From Paenibacillus gallinarum (lineage in GTDB: Bacteria > Bacillota > Bacilli > Paenibacillales > Paenibacillaceae): a stretch of 64,000 bases of DNA. Numbering within the stretch: position 1 is the first letter of the stretch; every line of letters begins with the position of its first letter. Of this stretch, positions 53,739 through 63,506 are shown in pieces. Below the pieces are notes generated by a model. It was not told where the DNA came from. It ran no database searches and was given only the letters and a program-made list of their open reading frames with translations. The translations under genes were made by a program, and so were the position numbers. The stretch is taken from assembly GCF_014836635.1 (NCBI RefSeq), contig NZ_JACSQL010000009.1, positions 124,001-188,000 of the forward strand, in the 5' to 3' direction.

Positions 53739-54827
53739 TTGGACTTTTTTAGTGGGATCAATGAGTTGTTCGGTGAGATTAAATGGATTAGACTTGCGAT
53801 ATCTCTGCTCTTTTTATTCGTATTTACGATATTTAATAAGTGGACTTCGACGAAGTTATTTCATCTATTAAAACGAATATTCAGTCAAAAATGGGATAGT
53901 ATTTATCAATTACTTCATGGACCAGCCAGAGCTTTAATGACGCTGGTTGGGATTTCAGGAGCAGTCCGTTTTTATTTTGCCGATGGTGGAGCAAGTTGGC
54001 CGCTATTTCAGGGACTTGTCCGTACTGGATTTATTATCATTATTGGGTGGGCCTTTTATAATTTATCAGGACGCTCTTCCCGCTTTTTTGCAGGAATGAC
54101 CAGTAAACTTGGTGTCGAGGAATCAGATATGATTATTCCTTTCTTGTCCAAGGTTTTACGGTTTATGGTAATCGCTCTGACGATTACGATCATCATGGGA
54201 GAGTGGGGTTACAGTGTGAACGGCTTGGTTGCCGGGCTGGGTCTCGGAAGTCTTGCGGTTGCCTTGGCAGCTCAGGATACGCTAAGCAATCTCATTGCCG
54301 GTATTATTATCGTCACGGAAAAGCCTTTCTCCAAGGGAGATTGGATACGTACAGATGCGGTAGAAGGCATGGTTGAAGATATTTCTTTTCGCAGTTCTAA
54401 AATAAGAACGTTCGCGGATTCCATTGTCATTATCCCGAACAATATTTTGGCTAAAGCGGCCATTACGAACTGGAGTCGGATGGGAAAAAGACGGGTTACT
54501 TTTGATCTAGGCGTCGCTATTGATACAGATCGCGTCCAGTTGGCGAACGCAGTGAACCGGCTGCGGGAATACATCGAGAACCATGAAGGTATCGATCATG
54601 ATTTGTACATGGTTCGGCTTAAAGAGATGACCAAAGACCAAATCACGATTCTATTTTACTTTTTTACGTATACAACCATATGGGTGGAACACATGAAAGT
54701 GCTTGAATCTATCAACTTTGAAATCTTGCGCATCCTGGAAGAAGAAGGCGTTAAACTTGCGGTACCAGCGCAGCGTCTTTTCTTAGAGAATCATGCGATT
54801 TTTGAGAAAGAGGCAGCAGATATCTAA
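53739..54827 (+). CDS. MscS-family mechanosensitive channel
   Basis: The TTG start at 53739 follows AAAGGTGGG by seven bases. The 362-residue protein has four or so membrane helices, the last being the pore-lining VNGLVAGLGLGSLAVALAAQDTLSNLIAGIII (about residues 155-190, with the Gly/Ala pattern of MscS TM3), then a beta domain (KGDWIRTDAVEGMVEDISFRSSKIRTF) and a C-terminal mixed domain. It releases solutes on osmotic downshock. It stands alone, after the catalase terminator. YkuT-like channels are close in length. Confidence 0.9.
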   Translation: MDFFSGINELFGEIKWIRLAISLLFLFVFTIFNKWTSTKLFHLLKRIFSQKWDSIYQLLHGPARALMTLVGISGAVRFYFADGGASWPLFQGLVRTGFIIIIGWAFYNLSGRSSRFFAGMTSKLGVEESDMIIPFLSKVLRFMVIALTITIIMGEWGYSVNGLVAGLGLGSLAVALAAQDTLSNLIAGIIIVTEKPFSKGDWIRTDAVEGMVEDISFRSSKIRTFADSIVIIPNNILAKAAITNWSRMGKRRVTFDLGVAIDTDRVQLANAVNRLREYIENHEGIDHDLYMVRLKEMTKDQITILFYFFTYTTIWVEHMKVLESINFEILRILEEEGVKLAVPAQRLFLENHAIFEKEAADI

Positions 54828-54868
54828 GAATGCATACAGGAAATACTTCCTTTGATGAAGCAAAAAAC

Positions 54869-54917
54869 ATAAAAGGACGATGAATTACCTTAATCAGGTA
54901 ATCCACTGCCCTTTTTT
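54869..54917. terminator. Intrinsic terminator between convergent genes
   Basis: An imperfect long stem with core ATTACCT/AGGTAAT and outer AAAAGG/CCTTTT, loop TAATC, ends in TTTTTTT on the plus strand. Its A-rich left side can give a U-tract on the minus strand. Confidence 0.75.
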
Positions 54918-54935
54918 TAAATCCATCAATTCCGT

Positions 54936-56171
54936 TTATTCTCCGCGCTGCTCAAACAGCTGAACAATACCAATAATGACCTGAGTGGCCTTCTCCATAT
55001 GATCTACGGATACATATTCATAACGTCCATGAAAGTTCTCTCCGCCTGTAAAAATATTCGGTGTCGGCAGTCCCATATAGGATAACTGAGAACCGTCGGT
55101 TCCCCCGCGAATCGGTACAATATGAGGTTCAATATCGAGCTGTTTCATGGCTTCCCCAGCAATATCTACAATAAATTTCACCGGTTCGATTTTTTCGCGC
55201 ATATTGAAATACTGGTCACGGATCTGGAGCTGAATTCGCTCCTCGCCATAGGCAGCCTGAAGGATTCTAGCGATTTGCTCCAGATTTGCTTTCCGTGCTT
55301 CAAATTGGTCTCGATCGAAATCACGAATAATATAATTCAGTTCGGTTTCTTCCACATCTCCTTTAACAGAAGACAAGTGGTAGAATCCTTCATAGCCGTC
55401 CGTAAACTCCGGTGCTTCTTGAATAGGGAGTCTTGCGTGAAACTCCATTGCGATTTTGGCGGAGTTCACCATTTTATTTTTCGCAGTACCTGGATGGACG
55501 TTTTTACCTTTGAAAATAATCTTGGCAGCTGCGGCATTAAAGCTCTCATACTCCAGTTCACCAAGCGGCCCTCCATCAACGGTGTAGGCATATTTTGCAC
55601 CAAATGCCCCTACATCAAAACGCTCCGGCCCACGACCGATCTCTTCATCGGGTGTAAAGGCAACCCGGATCTTCCCGTGTTTAATCTCTGGGTGAGTTAT
55701 TAGGTATTCCATGGCAGTCATGATTTCAGCAATCCCTGCTTTGTTATCTGCTCCGAGAAGAGTTGTTCCATCGGTTGTGATTAGCGTATGACCTTTATAG
55801 CTCGCGAGCTCAGGAAAATCTTCTAGAGACATAACAATCTGTTGTTCTTCGTTCAGCGTAATATCTCCGCCATCATACTGCTCTATAATTTGAGGATTTA
55901 CGTTCTTTCCTGTAAAGTCAGTGGCCGTATCCAGATGAGCAAGAAACCCGATTACAGGAACATCATGGTCGGTGTTGGAAGGAAGTGTTGCCATCACATA
56001 ACCGTTATCATCCATATGGATCTCTTGCATGCCGATGGAGTGCAGCTCTTCTACTAGTTTGCGTCCGAGTTCGAGCTGTCCTGGAGTCGTGGGGCAAGTC
56101 TCGCTGTTCTCATCCGACTGGGTGTCCACACGTACATAGCCCGTTAGTCTTTTAATTAAGTCCTCTTTCAC
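54936..56171 (-). CDS. pepT: Peptidase T (tripeptide aminopeptidase)
   Basis: The 411-residue protein is an M20 metallopeptidase with the two-zinc motif: [12 protein letters not shown] near residue 75, [17 protein letters not shown] near residue 140, catalytic [12 protein letters not shown] near residue 175 and GGTDGSQLS near residue 350. It hydrolyses N-terminal residues from tripeptides in the cytoplasm. It starts at GTG 56171. It is a plausible partner of the POT transporter in peptide use. It is convergent with the MscS gene. Confidence 0.95.
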   Translation of the reverse strand: MKEDLIKRLTGYVRVDTQSDENSETCPTTPGQLELGRKLVEELHSIGMQEIHMDDNGYVMATLPSNTDHDVPVIGFLAHLDTATDFTGKNVNPQIIEQYDGGDITLNEEQQIVMSLEDFPELASYKGHTLITTDGTTLLGADNKAGIAEIMTAMEYLITHPEIKHGKIRVAFTPDEEIGRGPERFDVGAFGAKYAYTVDGGPLGELEYESFNAAAAKIIFKGKNVHPGTAKNKMVNSAKIAMEFHARLPIQEAPEFTDGYEGFYHLSSVKGDVEETELNYIIRDFDRDQFEARKANLEQIARILQAAYGEERIQLQIRDQYFNMREKIEPVKFIVDIAGEAMKQLDIEPHIVPIRGGTDGSQLSYMGLPTPNIFTGGENFHGRYEYVSVDHMEKATQVIIGIVQLFEQRGE

Positions 56172-56366
56172 GTTTCATCAGCTCCTATGTCGTTCTTTTA
56201 TAGATGTAGTTTATCACGAACCCTACCCTCATGCATAAATCTGGAAAAGGGGTTGCACAATATTAGAAAACCACCTGAGATCCCATAGACGTGTAACCAA
56301 AAGGTGCTATAATTGCCGCATTCTTTACTAGTAAACGATGAAACCTACTTATAGAAGGAGCGACTT

Positions 56367-56780
56367 ATGACAACATCATTGCCCGAAATTAAAAAAACCA
56401 TTCTACTGAATGCACCTGTGGAGAAGGTGTGGAAACAGATCTCTACAGCAGAGGGAATTGCACAGTGGTTTATGCCAAGTACCTTTGAACCTGTGCTTGG
56501 ACATGAATTTATTCTTGAAGCAGGACCTTTTGGTAAATCCCAATGTAAAGTAACAGAGTTAGATCCGCCGAATACGCTGAGTTTTACTTGGGATAAAGAT
56601 TGGTTACTCACTTTCAAGTTAGAAGAAAAAGAAGGGCAGACCGAGTTTACTTTAATCCATGACGGCTGGAAATCCGGGGAGAAAACTTCATTCGGAGAAG
56701 ATCACAGTCTGGTTCGTGATCGTATGGATCAAGGCTGGAGCGGCATTGTGAACAAGCTTGCTTCCATAGTCCAAGCATAA
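56367..56780 (+). CDS. SRPBCC (AHSA1-like) domain protein
   Basis: The 137-residue protein has the SRPBCC/START-like fold: IKKTILLNAPVEKVWKQISTAEGIAQWFMPSTFEPVLGHEF and TELDPPNTLSFTWDKDWLLTFKLEEKEGQTEFTLIHDGW, with the C-terminal helix DRMDQGWSGIVNKL. Such proteins bind hydrophobic ligands or act as chaperone-activator domains, and function varies. AGAAGGAG precedes the ATG. Confidence 0.9.
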   Translation: MTTSLPEIKKTILLNAPVEKVWKQISTAEGIAQWFMPSTFEPVLGHEFILEAGPFGKSQCKVTELDPPNTLSFTWDKDWLLTFKLEEKEGQTEFTLIHDGWKSGEKTSFGEDHSLVRDRMDQGWSGIVNKLASIVQA

Positions 56781-56803
56781 GAATGTAAACCAAGCCACAG
56801 ATA

Positions 56804-56850
56804 ACAAGAAGAGCGCAGCAGGTAAATCTCGCTGCGCTCTTCTTGTATTT
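56804..56850. terminator. Bidirectional intrinsic terminator
   Basis: A sixteen-pair stem ACAAGAAGAGCGCAGC/GCTGCGCTCTTCTTGT lies between the SRPBCC gene and the convergent alkA. The plus tail is ATTT. Confidence 0.8.
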
Positions 56851-57832
56851 ACGATAACGTAAGGCTTCGCCATAAATAGAATACAGCATAGGCTTCATAA
56901 CCTTTCCAGGCTTCGAAAATGTCTCTAATCTCAGCAGGAGAGGGCTTAGCGGACAGGCCGAGTTGTTTTTTTAGAGCTGCATGCAGTCCAGCGTCTCCTA
57001 TGGGAAATGCAGCTGGATTACGCAAGCAGCGCATCATAACATAATGTGCACTCCATGGACCAATCCCTCTAATGCGAAGCAGGGTCTCTTCCGCTGCCTC
57101 ATATCCGGAAGCCAGCAGCGTTTCTTTTTGTAATTCTCCACGTACGACCCGCCCGGCGATATCCACCATATATTCTGCCTTCTTGGTAGTGAATTGCAGT
57201 TCTCTAAGAGTAGCTAGGGTGTTACTACCTAGTAATGCCGACGGCGAAGGGAAACGGTAATAGGTTCTTCCATTACACTCATAAGTCTCTCCAAAATTCT
57301 CAACGAGCCGTTTCTTTAGCGTATAGGCAAAAGTAAGGTTAATCTGCTGTCCAATGACAGCCCAGCACAGAGCTTCAAAAAGATCAGGAACCCCGATAAT
57401 TCGGAGTCCATTCAAAGATTGAACCAGTGGACCGAGCAGGGGGTCGTCCTCAGCCAGTTGATAGAAAGGAACAAGATCTCTCCGAAGATCAAACCATTCC
57501 TTTATATAAAGAAAGATGAGATTCCAATCTTCTGCAGAGACAGGTTCTGCACATAGGCAGCGGATACATAGAGCATGGGATAATGCCTCATAACGAATTT
57601 CTACAGGAATATGCCTACCCTGTATATCTAGTGATTTGTAGATTCGTTCCTCTTCCACTTCATGCAGGCATTCGAGTGTAGAACGGTTTAGGTAATAGAG
57701 AACTTCCGAGTAATTAAAAGGTTCAGGCAACATAAGTTTTCTTTCTGTTTCTATGTGATTTGCTGATATCCCCGCCACTATATGGGGATCGTTAGAATTC
57801 AAAACGGGCATGTCCTTTTCGGGTGTAGTCAT
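56849..57832 (-). CDS. alkA: DNA-3-methyladenine glycosylase (AlkA type)
   Basis: The 327-residue protein has an N-terminal AlkA domain and a HhH-GPD glycosylase core: LRIRGIGPWSAHYVMMRCLRNPAAFPIGDAGLHAALKK, with the helix-hairpin-helix and catalytic Asp in PIGDAGL. It removes alkylated bases from DNA. GGAGGG sits five bases before the ATG at 57832, which supports this start although it overlaps the adaB gene by 41 bases. It is the last gene of an adaA-adaB-alkA operon. Confidence 0.93.
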   Translation of the reverse strand: MTTPEKDMPVLNSNDPHIVAGISANHIETERKLMLPEPFNYSEVLYYLNRSTLECLHEVEEERIYKSLDIQGRHIPVEIRYEALSHALCIRCLCAEPVSAEDWNLIFLYIKEWFDLRRDLVPFYQLAEDDPLLGPLVQSLNGLRIIGVPDLFEALCWAVIGQQINLTFAYTLKKRLVENFGETYECNGRTYYRFPSPSALLGSNTLATLRELQFTTKKAEYMVDIAGRVVRGELQKETLLASGYEAAEETLLRIRGIGPWSAHYVMMRCLRNPAAFPIGDAGLHAALKKQLGLSAKPSPAEIRDIFEAWKGYEAYAVFYLWRSLTLS

Positions 57833-58340
57833 GATATCCCTCCAGTGTAAGAAGTGCTTCCTTGAAATGGAGTCCTCCGCGGAACCCCGTGAGGTTCTTG
57901 TTCTTACCGATAACCCGGTGGCAAGGAACTAGCATGGGAACGGGATTTGCTCCATTCGCTGTGCCGACAGCACGTACCGCCTGCGCTCTCCCAACATGAT
58001 TTGCTATATCGGAATAGCTGCGTGTTTCTCCATATGGAATCTGCTGTAGTGCATTCCATACTTCCATTTGAAAAGCAGTGCCGCGAAGATCAAGGGGTAC
58101 AGAGAACTGAAACCTTTCTCCACTCAAATACTCTGTAAGCTGTTTTGTATAAGGTTTAAGCTGCTGTTCATCCTGCATCAGGGAAGCGCCTAGGATGTGG
58201 CGATAAACCCAGGACTCGAATACCTCCCAGTTCTCTGAGGGCCAGGTGATTTTACAGATTCCTTGTTCGGTTGCAGCTAGATACAAAAATTTGTTTTGTA
58301 ACAAAGCATGCTGAACCTTCGTCCTATAGACAAGGGTCAC
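57792..58340 (-). CDS. adaB: Methylated-DNA--cysteine methyltransferase (AdaB/Ogt type)
   Basis: The 182-residue protein has the suicide methyltransferase motif PCHRVIG with acceptor C140, and the C-terminal helix GGLHFKEALLTLE. It repairs O6-methylguanine. The GTG start overlaps the adaA stop by four bases, so they are coupled. Its length and position match B. subtilis AdaB. Confidence 0.94.
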   Translation of the reverse strand: MTLVYRTKVQHALLQNKFLYLAATEQGICKITWPSENWEVFESWVYRHILGASLMQDEQQLKPYTKQLTEYLSGERFQFSVPLDLRGTAFQMEVWNALQQIPYGETRSYSDIANHVGRAQAVRAVGTANGANPVPMLVPCHRVIGKNKNLTGFRGGLHFKEALLTLEGYHDYTRKGHARFEF

Positions 58341-58915
58341 GGTGTATCCCTTCTTTCGCTCGATTGTCGATAATGCTGTGGTGTATGACCGATTTCTTTT
58401 TGAAAGACAGCAATGAAGTGAGAGGTGCTTTTATACCCGATAAGGCCAGCAATTTCTCGAATTTCCATGTCGCTTCTTAGGAGTTCTTCTTTTGCTTTTT
58501 CCATTCGTACTTTCTGTAAATATGCTGCGGGGGTGAGCCCGGTTACTCTTTTACATACTCTTTGTAGATGATAGGGGCTAACTTTGATCGCATCTGCCAA
58601 GCGGTTTAAGCTCACAGACTCTGAGTAATGGTGATCGATATAGGATGTGACGCGCTCCGAGATCTCTTTATCCGGATTGTGCAGTTCTTTGATGTCTGGC
58701 TGACATCGTTTGCAGGCACGATAACCGTCTCGCTCTGCTGCTTTTGCAGCCGAGTAAATTGTTACATTTTCCGGTTTTGGCGTCCTAGAGCGGCAAGAAG
58801 GGCGGCAATAGATGCCCGTTGTCCGAATCGCTGTATAGTAAATTCCGTCGTATCGATCACTGCGCTCTAATACAGCCTGATACACCTTTTCAAAAAGTTC
58901 ACTTTGTCCCCGCAT
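58337..58915 (-). CDS. adaA: AdaA-type methylphosphotriester methyltransferase and transcription activator
   Basis: The 192-residue protein has an N-terminal Ada zinc domain with four cysteines C37, C41, C68 and C71 (GIYCRPSC and CKRC), of which C37 is the methyl acceptor, and a C-terminal AraC-type helix-turn-helix (about 90-185; VSLNRLADAIKVSPYHLQRVCKRVTGLTPAAYLQKVRM). When methylated it activates its own operon. It leads the adaA-adaB-alkA set. GGAGGCGGAG precedes the ATG. A TATAAT at 58942-58947 on the minus strand without a good -35 fits an activator-dependent promoter. Confidence 0.95.
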   Translation of the reverse strand: MRGQSELFEKVYQAVLERSDRYDGIYYTAIRTTGIYCRPSCRSRTPKPENVTIYSAAKAAERDGYRACKRCQPDIKELHNPDKEISERVTSYIDHHYSESVSLNRLADAIKVSPYHLQRVCKRVTGLTPAAYLQKVRMEKAKEELLRSDMEIREIAGLIGYKSTSHFIAVFQKEIGHTPQHYRQSSERRDTP

Positions 58916-59171
58916 CTACTCTCCGCCTCCGTTTCATTTTTTATTATAGGCTTCCTTGGCTGATAGAGCAGTATTTTGGAATAGGAAAGCAAGATTTCGA
59001 CATTGTTACCAAAATGAGATACCTTATTATGGAAACTTGTAGTATAGTAATTGCGTTATCCCTTTGTAAGCAGAATTGTACATATCCTTATTTGTATAAA
59101 TGTAATGAAAGCCTGAAATTATAGTTCGCATTTGTCGAAAAAAAGAAAAAGAGAGCAGAGAGGAGAAACGC

Positions 59172-60224
59172 ATGAGTGACCAGGAAGAATACCCGCTGAC
59201 GCGGAGTAAACGACATCAGACCAAAAAAAAGAAAAAACCGAAATCAAAGAAGCCGCTTATTATTATAGCGATTATTCTCTTGCTTATAGGAACGATGGGG
59301 TTTGCATTTCGTAAAGAACTCGTTCCCATTGCGTTTAAGCTATTTTTAGAAGATAGGGTAAAAGACCGAATCGATAGTGCTTACGAACCGATTAAGGTGA
59401 CGGGGCCGGCTGGAAATGAAGAAAATCAGGACAAGCTGACAAAACCATTCAGCATGTTGCTGCTTGGTGTAGATGAAAGGGAAGGGGATGTCGGAAGATC
59501 AGATACAATGATCTATGCGGTATTCCGCCCGGAAGAGCACCGAATGTTATTAATGTCGATCCCTCGCGATTCGTATGTTCCGATTGTAGGAAGAGACAAG
59601 AGAAATAAAATCAATGCAGCTTATGCCTTCGGGGGAACGAAGATGAGCGTAGAGACCGTAGAACAACTGTTGCAAACGGATGTTGATTATTATGCAAAAG
59701 TGAATTTTCAAGCGCTAGTGGAAGTAGTCGATGCACTTGGCGGAGTGGAACTGCCGATTACCGAAGTTATTGAGAACAAACAAAAGATCCACATAAAGCT
59801 CAGAATTGAGCCGAACAAACCAATCTATGACGGTGCAGATGCCTTGAATTATGTACGATATCGTGAGGATTCGGATTATAAGCGAACAGAGCGCCAGCGG
59901 ATCTTTATTAAGCAAGCGACAGAGCGTGCTTTATCGCTAGGTAATATTACAAAAATCCCGCAGTTAATGGAAATTGCGAGTTCGAATATGAAGACAGACA
60001 TGACCTCCGATTTTATTATCGATCTGGCAGAATCCTTGTATGATAAAGGATCCGTACCTCAGATGAGCAGTTACATGCTGAAGGGTGAGGGTGAGAATAA
60101 CCAGTATGGCTGGTATTACATGCTAAGTGATCAAGGATTAGCAGAGGCGCAAGAAATCGTAGATAATTGGATGGATGAAAATACAGCAGCGACAGATCTG
60201 ATTGATCCTGAGCTCAAAGAATAA
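59172..60224 (+). CDS. LytR-CpsA-Psr (LCP) family cell-wall glycopolymer ligase
   Basis: The 350-residue protein has a basic N-terminus (KRHQTKKKKKPKSKKP), one membrane helix (about 29-48) and an LCP domain outside (about 95-260): FSMLLLGVDEREGDVGRSDTMIYAVFRP, with LMSIPRDSYVPI and the R/D-rich YVRYREDSDYKRTERQR segment that binds the pyrophosphate lipid. These proteins attach teichoic acids or polysaccharides to peptidoglycan. It starts at ATG 59172 after GAGAGGAG. It is monocistronic and divergent from adaA. Confidence 0.93.
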   Translation: MSDQEEYPLTRSKRHQTKKKKKPKSKKPLIIIAIILLLIGTMGFAFRKELVPIAFKLFLEDRVKDRIDSAYEPIKVTGPAGNEENQDKLTKPFSMLLLGVDEREGDVGRSDTMIYAVFRPEEHRMLLMSIPRDSYVPIVGRDKRNKINAAYAFGGTKMSVETVEQLLQTDVDYYAKVNFQALVEVVDALGGVELPITEVIENKQKIHIKLRIEPNKPIYDGADALNYVRYREDSDYKRTERQRIFIKQATERALSLGNITKIPQLMEIASSNMKTDMTSDFIIDLAESLYDKGSVPQMSSYMLKGEGENNQYGWYYMLSDQGLAEAQEIVDNWMDENTAATDLIDPELKE

Positions 60225-60227
60225 TAA

Positions 60228-60270
60228 AAGAAAGAGGCAGGCCTGCAAATACAGGTCTGCCTCTTTCTCT
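60228..60270. terminator. Bidirectional intrinsic terminator
   Basis: A fifteen-pair stem AAAGAGGCAGGCCTG/CAGGTCTGCCTCTTT (one G-U) with loop CAAATA lies between the convergent LCP and amylase genes. Confidence 0.9.
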
Positions 60271-60278
60271 GCATCATT

Positions 60279-61778
60279 TTAAACTTCTGATGCTTGTTTC
60301 TGCTCATCTTCTTCCTGATCTTGAACCTGTTCCACCCAGACAGAGACACTTCCGCCCTTGACGATAAAGTTGGCACAGCCATCTTCTTCAATCGTAAGCT
60401 TCTGCTCTTGGTTTCCTGTAATGTCATACCAAGTTTGTCCGGCGCGTTCTTTACCGACACACATCCGTTTTTCTCCATTTTCTCCGTTACCGATAATTAC
60501 GGCACAACCGGAGTGAGGGATTTCATCTACACCGCATCTCACCCAGCCAATGGTATTCGGATGGTCGAAGTAATCGACCTGATCACCGTAGGCATGATGG
60601 TATCTTGCAGCTAGCAGAGGGTCAATAGCTGCTTGCTTCGGAGGAATTGGATTGTCTCCACCAATGCCATAGTAATCTCCGTAAAATACACATGGATATC
60701 CGCCCTGACGGAGCAAGATCAGCGCATATGCACTTGGCTTAAACCAGTCGTCGATCCAGGATTCGAGCGCTTCTCCCGGCTGAGAATCATGATTATCAAC
60801 AAAAGTAACCGCATGGGTAGGGTGGGTTTGAACAAGCGTATCATTGAAGATCGTTGTTAGATCAAATGCTTTTCCCGCAAGAGAAGCTTCATGAAGCTTG
60901 TAATGGAGTGACACATCAAACAGATCAATTTGATAATCGACAGTGTCGAGGAAATTTTGGCAGGAAGCAAGATCCGGCTTCCAGAATTCACCGACAATAT
61001 AAAAATCTTGTCCACGTTTTTTAATCATTTCTTTGGCAAACTGTTTGATAAAATCATGATTAATGTGTTTGATCGCATCTAGACGGAATCCATTACACTG
61101 GAGGGTATCAATCATCCATTTTCCCCAGTTAATCATCTCTTCGCGAACTTCTGGTTTCCTATAGTCGATATTAGTGAACATCAGGTAATCGTAATTACCA
61201 AATTCATTATCTACGTTATCATCCCAGCCTTCTTTATTTGAGGCCATTCGGAAAATGCCGGTTCGTCCTTCCGATGCGTCGTAGTCCGTTCCATTAAAGT
61301 GGGTATGATTCCATTTAAATGAGGAATAAGTATTTCCACGGCCAGGGAAATCAAATTTCGTCCATCCCTCAATTTCAAACGGTTTCGAGATGTCCTTTGT
61401 ACGATTGTTTGGATCGACTTCAATGACCTGGAACCGTTCGGTCTCATCTGCACCTGCTTTATGGTTCATAACAAGGTCTACGTATACGGCAATTCCATTT
61501 TGAGTACAGATACCCATGGCTTCTAGAAGTTCCTCTTTAGATCCGTATTTCGTTTTTACCGTGCCTTTTTGGTCAAATTCCCCTAAATCATAGAGATCAT
61601 ATATCCCGTAGCCTGTATCCTCGGGGGAACTGCCTTTGGTAACAGGAGGGATCCAAACGGAATCAATTCCTTTTTTCTTTAACTCAGGAGCTCTTTCAGA
61701 TAAACGTTTCCAGTGTGCTCCATCTGCATTTACATGCCATTCAAAGAATTGCATCATGGTATGATTGCGTTTCATCAT
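60279..61778 (-). CDS. Cytoplasmic alpha-amylase (GH13, AmyS-like)
   Basis: I start at ATG 61778, after GAGGGGGCGG, not the in-frame ATG at 61796; this gives 499 residues. MKRNHTMMQFFEWHVNADG and WKRLSERAPELKKKGIDSVWIPPVTKG are typical of liquefying-type alpha-amylases. Catalytic residues are the Asp in GFRLDAIKHI, Glu in FYIVGEFW and Asp in TFVDNHDSQ. There is no signal peptide, so it acts inside the cell on maltodextrins or glycogen. It is alone, with no transporter nearby. Confidence 0.93.
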   Translation of the reverse strand: MMKRNHTMMQFFEWHVNADGAHWKRLSERAPELKKKGIDSVWIPPVTKGSSPEDTGYGIYDLYDLGEFDQKGTVKTKYGSKEELLEAMGICTQNGIAVYVDLVMNHKAGADETERFQVIEVDPNNRTKDISKPFEIEGWTKFDFPGRGNTYSSFKWNHTHFNGTDYDASEGRTGIFRMASNKEGWDDNVDNEFGNYDYLMFTNIDYRKPEVREEMINWGKWMIDTLQCNGFRLDAIKHINHDFIKQFAKEMIKKRGQDFYIVGEFWKPDLASCQNFLDTVDYQIDLFDVSLHYKLHEASLAGKAFDLTTIFNDTLVQTHPTHAVTFVDNHDSQPGEALESWIDDWFKPSAYALILLRQGGYPCVFYGDYYGIGGDNPIPPKQAAIDPLLAARYHHAYGDQVDYFDHPNTIGWVRCGVDEIPHSGCAVIIGNGENGEKRMCVGKERAGQTWYDITGNQEQKLTIEEDGCANFIVKGGSVSVWVEQVQDQEEDEQKQASEV

Positions 61779-62102
61779 ACGGCCGCCCCCTCTCATTAGT
61801 TATCATTTTCTTACTACAGTACACCGTAAAGTAAGTGGTCTGTTTGATGTCAGACTGCCGCAATCTATAAGTGCTTTTATTCAGAAATAACCACCCCGGG
61901 GCAGAACTAAACCAAAACTAGAAAATATATATGGCAGGAGACAAGGTGAGAGGACTAGTTATCTTCTTTCACGAGGGTTTAAAAAAGATGGTAAATTATC
62001 GTGCATATATGAAAATTTTATGCTAAGATACGGTTTGTTTCAGAAAACTTTACGTAATTTTATGAAAATATAAACATTTACTACTTAGCTGAAGGTGAAT
62101 CT
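61779..62102. other. Interval between amylase and MATE genes
   Basis: No ORF is supported. It is AT-rich, and the 3' part holds possible -10 elements near 62020 (TAAGAT) and 62070 (TATAAA). No riboswitch-like fold was recognised by eye. Confidence 0.4.
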
Positions 62103-63506
62103 ATGACAACAGTAGCCGACGGGCGTGTTCTTAAGACAGAAAATCTTAATCTTTTTTCATTAACTTGGCCCATCTTTTTAGAAATTATGTTATTTATGCT
62201 GATGGGTACTGTGGATACCTTTATGATTAGTGCCGTATCCGATGAGGCTGTATCTGCGGTAGGGACATCCAATCAAATTGTATCCATCGCTATCCTTATT
62301 CTTGAAGTGATTGGGAATGGAGCCGCCATTGTAGTAGCTCAGTATATCGGTTCGAGAAAATTGGCGGAAGCATCTCGCGTATCTGCTGTAGCCATTACAC
62401 TTAACCTATGTGTCGGGCTCATCATTAGTGTTATTTTTGTATTTAGCGGCCGTCATATTTTACAACTCATGAATCTTCATGGCGAAATCCTAGAACTCGG
62501 GAATACGTACATAACGATTGTCGGCGGGGGCATTTTCTTACAAGCTTTGATTAATATTATGTCCGCGATTATTCGTACTTATGGTTTTACCAAGCAGACC
62601 ATGCTTGTCTCCCTTGTAATGAATCTCATTCATTTAGTTGGTAACTATGCACTCATTTTTGGTCATTTTGGATTCAGTCCGATGGGTGTAAAAGGAGCAG
62701 CTATCTCGACCGTAGTCAGCAGACTGGTCTGTGTTGCGATCTTTGTTTGGTTACTTTATAAAGTAATGGCCGTAAGGATTGAATGGAGACATTACTTCAC
62801 AATCTCCAAGGAGTATGTAAATAAAATACTGAATATCGGTATTCCCTCCGCCTTTGAACAAATTACGTATCAAATGTGTCAGCTCGTTTTTCTGTATTAT
62901 GTGACTTATCTCGGAACAGAATCACTTGCTACACGGCAGTATGCAGCCCAGATTTCTAATTATATCTACCTATTTAGTATGGCTGTATCGCTGGGAACAT
63001 CGATTCTGACAGGTCGATTCGTCGGCGCAGGAAAGCAAGATGAAGCCTACGCGAGAGTGAAGAAAAGTGTGAAAATTGGGCTTATATCTACGATAACAGT
63101 GGATATTATTATTATTCTGCTTCGGGAGCCGCTGATCGGGATCTTTACGGATAATGCAGAAATCATCAGATTAGGATCTCAAGTACTCTTGTTCAGTATC
63201 GTGCTGGAAACGGCAAGAACGTGTAATATGATTATGATTAACTCCTTGCGTGCAGCAGGGGATGCTCGTTTTCCAGTGTATATGGGGCTGATCTCAATGG
63301 TAGGCGTAAGCCTTCCGCTCGGCTATTGGTTTGTCTTCCATCTAAATATGGGACTGCTGGGTGTATGGGTAGCGAATGCAGTCGATGAATGGATTCGTGC
63401 CTTCATTATGCATTACCGCTGGAAAAATGGTGCTTGGCGCCGTTACGCACTCGTGGAGCAGCCAGCTTCAAAAGATTCAGAACCTGCTGTGCCAGCTGCA
63501 TTATAA
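62103..63506 (+). CDS. MATE-family efflux transporter
   Basis: The 467-residue protein has twelve membrane helices in two six-helix halves, with the MATE motifs SLTWPIFLEIMLFMLMGTVDTFMIS in the first helix and AQYIGSRKLAEASRVSAVAITLNL in the next loop. The second half repeats the arrangement (GRFVGAGKQDEAYARVKKSVKIGL). It is likely a Na+- or H+-driven exporter of cationic drugs or metabolites; the substrate is unknown. The start is ATG 62103 after GAAGGTG. A terminator follows at 63575. Confidence 0.93.
   Translation: MTTVADGRVLKTENLNLFSLTWPIFLEIMLFMLMGTVDTFMISAVSDEAVSAVGTSNQIVSIAILILEVIGNGAAIVVAQYIGSRKLAEASRVSAVAITLNLCVGLIISVIFVFSGRHILQLMNLHGEILELGNTYITIVGGGIFLQALINIMSAIIRTYGFTKQTMLVSLVMNLIHLVGNYALIFGHFGFSPMGVKGAAISTVVSRLVCVAIFVWLLYKVMAVRIEWRHYFTISKEYVNKILNIGIPSAFEQITYQMCQLVFLYYVTYLGTESLATRQYAAQISNYIYLFSMAVSLGTSILTGRFVGAGKQDEAYARVKKSVKIGLISTITVDIIIILLREPLIGIFTDNAEIIRLGSQVLLFSIVLETARTCNMIMINSLRAAGDARFPVYMGLISMVGVSLPLGYWFVFHLNMGLLGVWVANAVDEWIRAFIMHYRWKNGAWRRYALVEQPASKDSEPAVPAAL

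Noticed and set aside
53668..53871. 67-residue frame at the start of the MscS gene region
   Set aside because: It overlaps the MscS start, has no family features, and the TTG-initiated MscS frame has the better ribosome site.
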